Of a stretch of DNA of 20,232 nt, positions 15,621-20,232 are shown in pieces. The translations under genes and the position numbers were made by a program. The stretch's first letter is position 1; the number at the start of each line of letters is the position of its first letter. This DNA is from CAZWVR01 sp964637235 (GTDB lineage Bacteria; Bacteroidota; Bacteroidia; Bacteroidales; S143-33). Location of the stretch: positions 1 through 20,232 of the forward strand of contig CAZWVR010000038.1 in the NCBI GenBank assembly GCA_964637235.1, in the 5' to 3' direction. The notes beneath the pieces were generated by a model. That model had not been told where the DNA came from. It searched no databases and was given only the letters and a program-made list of their open reading frames with translations.

Positions 15621-16772
15621 TTATTGCATTGCAAAGTTAAGAATTTTTTCGTAATCTTTTTCATCAAGAGAGAAATTCATACCGCTGACTTTATTTTTAA
15701 TAAGCAGTTCTAATATTTGTTTTTTATGATTTTCAGTGAGATTTATATCTTGGAGGCGAGTAGGAGCACCTATTTTTTTAAAGAAATTTTCGATAATTTC
15801 AATAGTTTGGTCTTCATTTGTATTTTTGTTGGCAGTTATAAGCTTTCCGAGTTTAGCGATACGTTCAGGAATTTTTGATTTAAAATGTTTAAGCCAAGCG
15901 GGATACATAATTGATAGAGTTTGTCCGTGAGGAGTATCGTAGAGCATAGAGATTGTATGACCGAGGGCGTGGACTCCCCAGTCGCCTGAGGAAGCTTTTC
16001 CAGCGTAAAGGGTTCCGTTGAGGGCAACTGTTGCTGTCCACATCATACGTTCACGTAAAGTAATATTTTTAAGGTTATTCAGTAAAGGTTCTGCAAAATC
16101 CATTGCTTCTATTATAACTTGGGCTATAAATCTATCTGATAATGGAGCATCTCCATAAGCAAAGAATGCTTCAAGGCTGTGTGCAATTAAATCAACTATA
16201 CCATTGATTGTTTGGTCTTTGGGAACAGTTAATGTAAGGCTTGGGTCTAAAAATGATTCGTCGGGATAATTAAGTTCAGAGGCATAGCCTATTTTTTGCA
16301 TAGTTTTTGGATTTTGAAGGACAGCTGCTCCGTTCATTTCGCTGCCAGTGGCTGCAATTGTTAAAACTGTTATAAGAGGCACTCGTTTTTTGGGAATCTC
16401 CCTATATGTCATAATATCCCAGGCGTCTATATTATTGGCATAAGATAGGTTAATCATTTTAGCGCTGTCTATTACACTTCCACCTCCAATAGCTATTATA
16501 AAGTCTATTTTTTCATTTTTAGCAACTTCTACTGCTTTCCTTACGTCATCAATTACGGGATTAGGTTTTATACCTCCGTATTCTACGTATTCTGTTTTAC
16601 TTAAATTCAATTGTTTTTTTAAAGCGTCCAGATATCCGTATTTTTTTACGCTTCCTTTGCCATATATTATTAGAGCTTTTTTTCCGTATTTTTTTAATGA
16701 TTGGTGGATATTTGAAATAACTCCTACGCCAAAATGCAGTTTAGTAGGATTATATACAGTGAAATTTTCCAT
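15621..16772 (-). CDS. Iron-containing (group III) alcohol dehydrogenase, BdhA/YqhD-like
   Basis: The 383 residues match the usual length and order of group III alcohol dehydrogenases. The nucleotide-binding domain has GGGSVIDSAK (97-106, starting IGGGS) and TVLTIAATGSEMN (about 135-147). The metal ligands are Asp194 and His198 in DLIAHSLE, His268 in WGVHALGH and His282 in TPHGQ, which are nearly the positions known in E. coli YqhD (194, 198, 267, 281). The enzyme reversibly interconverts aldehydes and alcohols with NAD(P)H, typically butanal or other short chains, and is cytoplasmic. It is first in the run leading to the lipoprotein and ABC transporter genes and has its own promoter match. 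A metabolic link to the transporter is possible but not demonstrated. Confidence 0.95.
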   Translation of the reverse strand: MENFTVYNPTKLHFGVGVISNIHQSLKKYGKKALIIYGKGSVKKYGYLDALKKQLNLSKTEYVEYGGIKPNPVIDDVRKAVEVAKNEKIDFIIAIGGGSVIDSAKMINLSYANNIDAWDIMTYREIPKKRVPLITVLTIAATGSEMNGAAVLQNPKTMQKIGYASELNYPDESFLDPSLTLTVPKDQTINGIVDLIAHSLEAFFAYGDAPLSDRFIAQVIIEAMDFAEPLLNNLKNITLRERMMWTATVALNGTLYAGKASSGDWGVHALGHTISMLYDTPHGQTLSIMYPAWLKHFKSKIPERIAKLGKLITANKNTNEDQTIEIIENFFKKIGAPTRLQDINLTENHKKQILELLIKNKVSGMNFSLDEKDYEKILNFAMQ

Positions 16773-16785
16773 AGCGTTTTTTTTA

Positions 16786-16793
16786 CAAAAATA
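16786..16793 (-). promoter_or_regulatory. Putative -7 box of the dehydrogenase-transporter operon
   Basis: The minus strand reads TATTTTTG, matching TAnnTTTG, with a TTTCTG-like -33 candidate about 20 bases upstream. The predicted start near 16779 leaves about 7 bases of leader before the ATG at 16772. No other good promoter is seen before the next three genes. Confidence 0.5.
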
Positions 16794-16928
16794 AAAATTA
16801 TGTTATTAAAATTCAGAAACTTTTATTGAGTTAAAATTTTTTATAATGTTTTATATGGGTAGCATAATTTCAAAAGATGGCTCGAATTTAGGTTTAGTAT
16901 ATAGCTTGATTTTTTCGGCTATACATAA

Positions 16929-16936
16929 TAATTTTG
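16929..16936 (+). promoter_or_regulatory. Putative promoter of the LRR protein gene
   Basis: TAATTTTG is an exact -7 match, with CTTG (-33-like, 16905-16908) 20 bases upstream, the best-spaced pair in the window. Transcription would begin near 16943, about 12 bases before the ATG at 16955. The rest of the 182-base divergent gap shows nothing else recognisable. Confidence 0.6.
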
Positions 16937-16954
16937 GTACCAAAAAATTTAGCT

Positions 16955-19900
16955 ATGAAGGCAAGAGTTTTAGTTCTGTTTATTTTTACAAGTATTTTTT
17001 TTAGAAGCTTTGGGCAAGATTTGAATTACAAATTAAAAATTGCCCAACAGAATTATAAACTAATTTCGTTAAAAAGGCAAAAGGAGGTTATAACTTCTTA
17101 TCGTCAGCGGGCAGAAGATTTTGCACGTAGGCTTGCAAGTAAAGCTCCTAAAAATATTGCAGCAAATATTGATGATTCTTTGGCATTAGTAGCTCTTTAT
17201 ATGTCAACAAATGGAAATAATTGGTATAACTCTTGGGATTTAAATTCTCCTGTTTCTTCTTGGTACGGTGTATCTCTTAATATTAATGGCAGGGTTGTTT
17301 CTTTATCTTTGAACAATAACAATTTGAGTGGAAATTTACCATCTGAGATAGGTAATTTGATAGCTTTACAGTATTTAAATCTTTCTGATAATTATTTAAC
17401 AGGTAATTTGCCGGAGCAGATTGGCAATTTAACACAGTTGAATTATTTGTTATTGTTTAATAATAATTTTTCAGGTCAGATACCATCTACAATAGGTAAT
17501 CTTGTTAATTTAATAGGATTAGATTTATCTTCAAATAAATTTAATAGTAGAATACCCTCAGAGTTTGGTAATTTAGCATCATTACAGGTTTTAAATCTTA
17601 GCTCAAATCTATTGATAGGTGATTTCCCTTCTCAATTATGTAATCTTTCAGACTTGCAGTTGATTTCTTTATCACAGAATAAACTTTCAGGCACTTTACC
17701 TATTCAAATAGGAAATATAACGAGTTTGCAATATCTTTATTTAGATCGCAATAATTTTACGGGAGAGATACCTGCTTCAATAGGCGATTTATCTAATTTG
17801 ATATATCTTGATTTATCAGATAATCAATTTTATGGAGAAATTCCGAGCAGTATTGGAAATTTGTCAAATATTACAGATATTTATTTGAATTCGAATTCTT
17901 TGGAAGGGAATATTCCTGAAAGTATTGGTAATCTTACCCAGTTAAATAATTTGTATTTATTTTCTAATAAGCTTAGTGGTGGATTACCCAGCAGCATTGG
18001 TAATTTAACCAATTTAACTAATTTGGATTTATCTATGAATAATCTTGACGGAAGTATTCCATCTTCTATTGGTAATTTGACTAATTTACACGTTTTAAAT
18101 TTGTGCTGTAATAAATTTTCTGGCAATATACCGGATGAATTAGGTAATTTGAATAATCTTACTCATTTGTATTTATCAGATAATAATTTAAGTGGAAATA
18201 TACCACAGAGTATAGGATCTATGGCTTCTTTAGTTGTGTTAGATTTGTCTTCTAATTTTTTGGAAGGAGAGATACCCAGTTCCATAGGAAATATTACAGG
18301 TTTGGAGAGTGTGAATTTGAGTAGAAATAAGTTAACTGGCAATATTCCTCAAAGTTTAGCAAATTTACATAATTTATATTTCGTTGATTTTTCGTTTAAT
18401 GAGTTAACAGGTGAGATACCGGATTTATCCGTTTCAGAGAATTTGTATTATGTAGATTTATCGCATAATAAGTTATATGGAGCATTGCCTTCCGGTTTTG
18501 GTAGTTTAAATAATTTGAGTTATTTGGATTTATCGAATAATAATTTGAGTGATTTATCGGATTTACATAATGTGCCACTTTATTATATCAATTTTGCATA
18601 TAATAATTTTGATTTTGCGGATTTATATACTGCTAATATTACGATACATTATAAGCAGAAGTCACGTAATTTTGTATATATTTATTCACCGCAGCATAAT
18701 GTCCCTACTTATGACACTTTAATTAATGGTCAAATTATTATATCAGTAGATGTAGAAGGGCAGGCAAATCAATATCAGTGGTATAAAGATGGGGTTTTGT
18801 TGTCAGGTGCTCAGGATAATAGTATAAGTGTTTCTCCATCAGAAAGAGGAATTTTTCATTGTGAAATTACAGATCCTGTTTATACAAATCTTACATTATA
18901 TTCAGAGTTAGTGCCGGTTAATAAGCAAGTGGATACTACTCACGGTGTATTTATGCAAGATTATCAAGCTCTATTGAGTTTATATACTTCTACTGATGGA
19001 AAAAACTGGTATAATAATACGAATTGGCTGAGTAATAAGCCTGTTTCTCAGTGGTATGGTGTAGTTGTAAATAATTATAGAGTGAAGCAGATAGTGCTCG
19101 ATAATAATAATTTAGATGGGTATATTCCTCGCGATATAGGTTTATTAGATGCTCTTGAACAAATTTTTATGCCTAATAATAAGCTTAGAGGCGAATTGCC
19201 GTCTGAAATTGGCAATCTTGTGAATTTAAAATATTGCGATTTTGAAAATAATTTATTTACAGGTATTATTCCTAATCAAATTGGAAATCTTGTTAAATTG
19301 CAATATTTAAATCTTGCTCATAATGGATTTAAAGGTGCAATACCATCAGAGATGGCTAATTTAACCCAATTGTCTTATTTAGATTTGTCTTTTAATTTAT
19401 TGACTTCAATACCTGATGAAATAAATAATCTTACGAATTTATCTACTTTATTGTTGAATAATAATAGGCTTGTAGATTTGCCGGATCTTAATAATTTAAA
19501 TGCCTATATTGATGTTAGCTATAATTATCTTGATTTTGGCGATTTAGAGCCTAATGTTTATGCAATATGGTCATATAGTCCGCAGGCTAAGATAGGTCAT
19601 ATACAGTATATAAATCCTGCTAAAAGTAGGGTAGTTCTTAGAGTTCAGACTCCGGGTGATAATAATTCATATTTATGGTATAAGGATTATATGGCTATAA
19701 ATGGAGCTACTGATGATAGTTTAGTAATTGAAAATTATAATCCTGCTACTGATTCTGGGGTTTATTATTGTGAAGTTAGAAATTCTATTGTTAATAACTT
19801 AACGCTCACAAGTTATAATTTCTATGTTGGGGTTCAACCGCCTAATTATCAGGTAAGTATTGAAGTAGAACCTCAAAATGCTGGTAGTATTAGTGGACAA

Positions 19901-20232
19901 GGTTTTTATTCCGCAGGAGATACTGCTATATTAAGTGCAGAGCCTATGGAAGGATATAGATTTTATGCTTGGAGTAAAGATGGTAATATCATTTCTGATG
20001 AGAACCCTTATAATTTCCCCATTACAGATGATGCAAATTTAGTAGCATTATTTGATCGCACTTCTTATGAAGTTAGTGTACAAATAAATCCGGCAGAGGC
20101 TGGTGTTGTGTATGGTACAGGCTTTTATTATCCGGGAGATACTATTACACTTATTGCTGTGCCTAAGTATGGATATAAATTTGTAAATTGGTCGCTTGAT
20201 GGAAATCAAATAACTCAGGATAGCATTTATAT
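16955..20232 (+). CDS. Large secreted LRR protein with two LRR-Ig modules and beta-repeat domains (partial, 3' end outside)
   Basis: The frame is open from ATG at 16955 to the window edge (1092 full codons). A signal peptide (MKARVLVLFIFTSIFF, cleavage near SFGQ) is followed by a basic helical segment (about 24-70). Module 1: an N-cap with LYMSTNGNNWYN (about 73-108), about 18 LRRs of the plant-type 24-residue consensus LxxLxLSxNxLxGxIPxxIGN (113-556), and an Ig-like domain with Trp609 and Cys636 (WYKDG, FHCEI). Module 2 repeats the plan: N-cap with LYTSTDGKNWYNNTNW (669-705), about 6-7 LRRs (710-870), and an Ig-like domain with Trp908 and Cys939 (WYKD, YYCEV). Two Flg_new_2/bacterial-repeat-like units follow (from about 965 and 1038; GYRFYAWSKDG, GYKFVNWSLDG). 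It is probably exported and surface-bound or released for adhesion or ligand binding. A type IX sorting domain would lie beyond the edge. Confidence 0.93.
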   Translation, partial: MKARVLVLFIFTSIFFRSFGQDLNYKLKIAQQNYKLISLKRQKEVITSYRQRAEDFARRLASKAPKNIAANIDDSLALVALYMSTNGNNWYNSWDLNSPVSSWYGVSLNINGRVVSLSLNNNNLSGNLPSEIGNLIALQYLNLSDNYLTGNLPEQIGNLTQLNYLLLFNNNFSGQIPSTIGNLVNLIGLDLSSNKFNSRIPSEFGNLASLQVLNLSSNLLIGDFPSQLCNLSDLQLISLSQNKLSGTLPIQIGNITSLQYLYLDRNNFTGEIPASIGDLSNLIYLDLSDNQFYGEIPSSIGNLSNITDIYLNSNSLEGNIPESIGNLTQLNNLYLFSNKLSGGLPSSIGNLTNLTNLDLSMNNLDGSIPSSIGNLTNLHVLNLCCNKFSGNIPDELGNLNNLTHLYLSDNNLSGNIPQSIGSMASLVVLDLSSNFLEGEIPSSIGNITGLESVNLSRNKLTGNIPQSLANLHNLYFVDFSFNELTGEIPDLSVSENLYYVDLSHNKLYGALPSGFGSLNNLSYLDLSNNNLSDLSDLHNVPLYYINFAYNNFDFADLYTANITIHYKQKSRNFVYIYSPQHNVPTYDTLINGQIIISVDVEGQANQYQWYKDGVLLSGAQDNSISVSPSERGIFHCEITDPVYTNLTLYSELVPVNKQVDTTHGVFMQDYQALLSLYTSTDGKNWYNNTNWLSNKPVSQWYGVVVNNYRVKQIVLDNNNLDGYIPRDIGLLDALEQIFMPNNKLRGELPSEIGNLVNLKYCDFENNLFTGIIPNQIGNLVKLQYLNLAHNGFKGAIPSEMANLTQLSYLDLSFNLLTSIPDEINNLTNLSTLLLNNNRLVDLPDLNNLNAYIDVSYNYLDFGDLEPNVYAIWSYSPQAKIGHIQYINPAKSRVVLRVQTPGDNNSYLWYKDYMAINGATDDSLVIENYNPATDSGVYYCEVRNSIVNNLTLTSYNFYVGVQPPNYQVSIEVEPQNAGSISGQGFYSAGDTAILSAEPMEGYRFYAWSKDGNIISDENPYNFPITDDANLVALFDRTSYEVSVQINPAEAGVVYGTGFYYPGDTITLIAVPKYGYKFVNWSLDGNQITQDSIY
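17300..18620 (+). repeat. 72-bp coding repeats (LRR array 1)
   Basis: About 18 tandem units of roughly 72 bases, in frame, each encode one 24-residue LRR. Short blocks such as ATTGGTAATTT recur at the same phase, and the middle units (about 17820-18130) are the most alike at DNA level (SSIGNLTN, ESIGNLTQ). The last two units before 18620 are degenerate and shorter. The array is long enough for unequal recombination. Confidence 0.85.
19080..19560 (+). repeat. 72-bp coding repeats (LRR array 2)
   Basis: Six to seven units of the same 24-residue LRR type occupy the second module. The last two are shorter, with a SIPDEI-type unit, and merge into DVSYNYLDFGDL. The corresponding end of array 1 reads FAYNNFDFADL, showing that the C-terminal caps are homologous. 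Confidence 0.8.

Noticed and set aside
17300..18620. Regular 72-base periodicity that could suggest a CRISPR or satellite array
   Set aside because: The units are in frame, diverge mainly at positions expected for LRR variable residues, and have no constant repeat with unique spacers.

Overview
The window looks like chromosome of an AT-rich member of the Bacteroidota, probably an uncultured Bacteroidales-like lineage. The evidence is a PorE-type TPR/beta-propeller/OmpA protein, the ExbB-membrane protein-ExbD-ExbD gene order, a TerB-like/ABCG fusion transporter of a type I associate with this phylum, a large secreted LRR protein, and repeated matches to the Bacteroidota promoter -7 box (TAnnTTTG) just upstream of genes. 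Shine-Dalgarno signals are weak or absent, and several plus-strand genes appear to use GTG. No insertion sequence, prophage, CRISPR array or rRNA was seen, and no gene-free gap exceeds 300 bases.

Layout. 1-2114 (minus): a PorE-like cell-envelope protein overlapping a partial downstream ORF cut by the window edge. 2149-3504 (plus): a MurC-like Mur ligase transcribed divergently from it. 3518-7315 (minus): tRNA-Ser(GGA) followed by a tight seven-gene run: ExbB, a small membrane protein, ExbD, ExbD, two paralogous STAS/SpoIIAA-like proteins and a small membrane protein. 7366-8163 (minus): an alpha/beta hydrolase. 8251-10983 (plus): a polytopic GT-C-like membrane protein and a TPR protein. 11064-16772 (minus): an iron-type alcohol dehydrogenase, a lipoprotein, a 1015-residue ABCG-like transporter and a two-TM membrane protein, probably one operon. 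16955-end (plus): a secreted protein of at least 1092 residues with two modules (N-cap, plant-type LRRs, Ig-like domain) followed by beta-repeat domains, cut by the window edge.

How it fits together (inference). Most of the window serves the cell envelope: PorE-like proteins belong to type IX secretion biology, the Mur ligase to peptidoglycan-type chemistry, ExbB/ExbD to proton-driven energization of the outer membrane, and the LRR protein to the cell surface, possibly as a type IX client. The less conventional points are the tandem STAS-like genes translationally coupled to ExbD, the missing conventional start codon of the PorE-like gene, the unusually short predicted leaders, and the unequal duplication inside the LRR protein. 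I see no clearly new defence or mobile system here.
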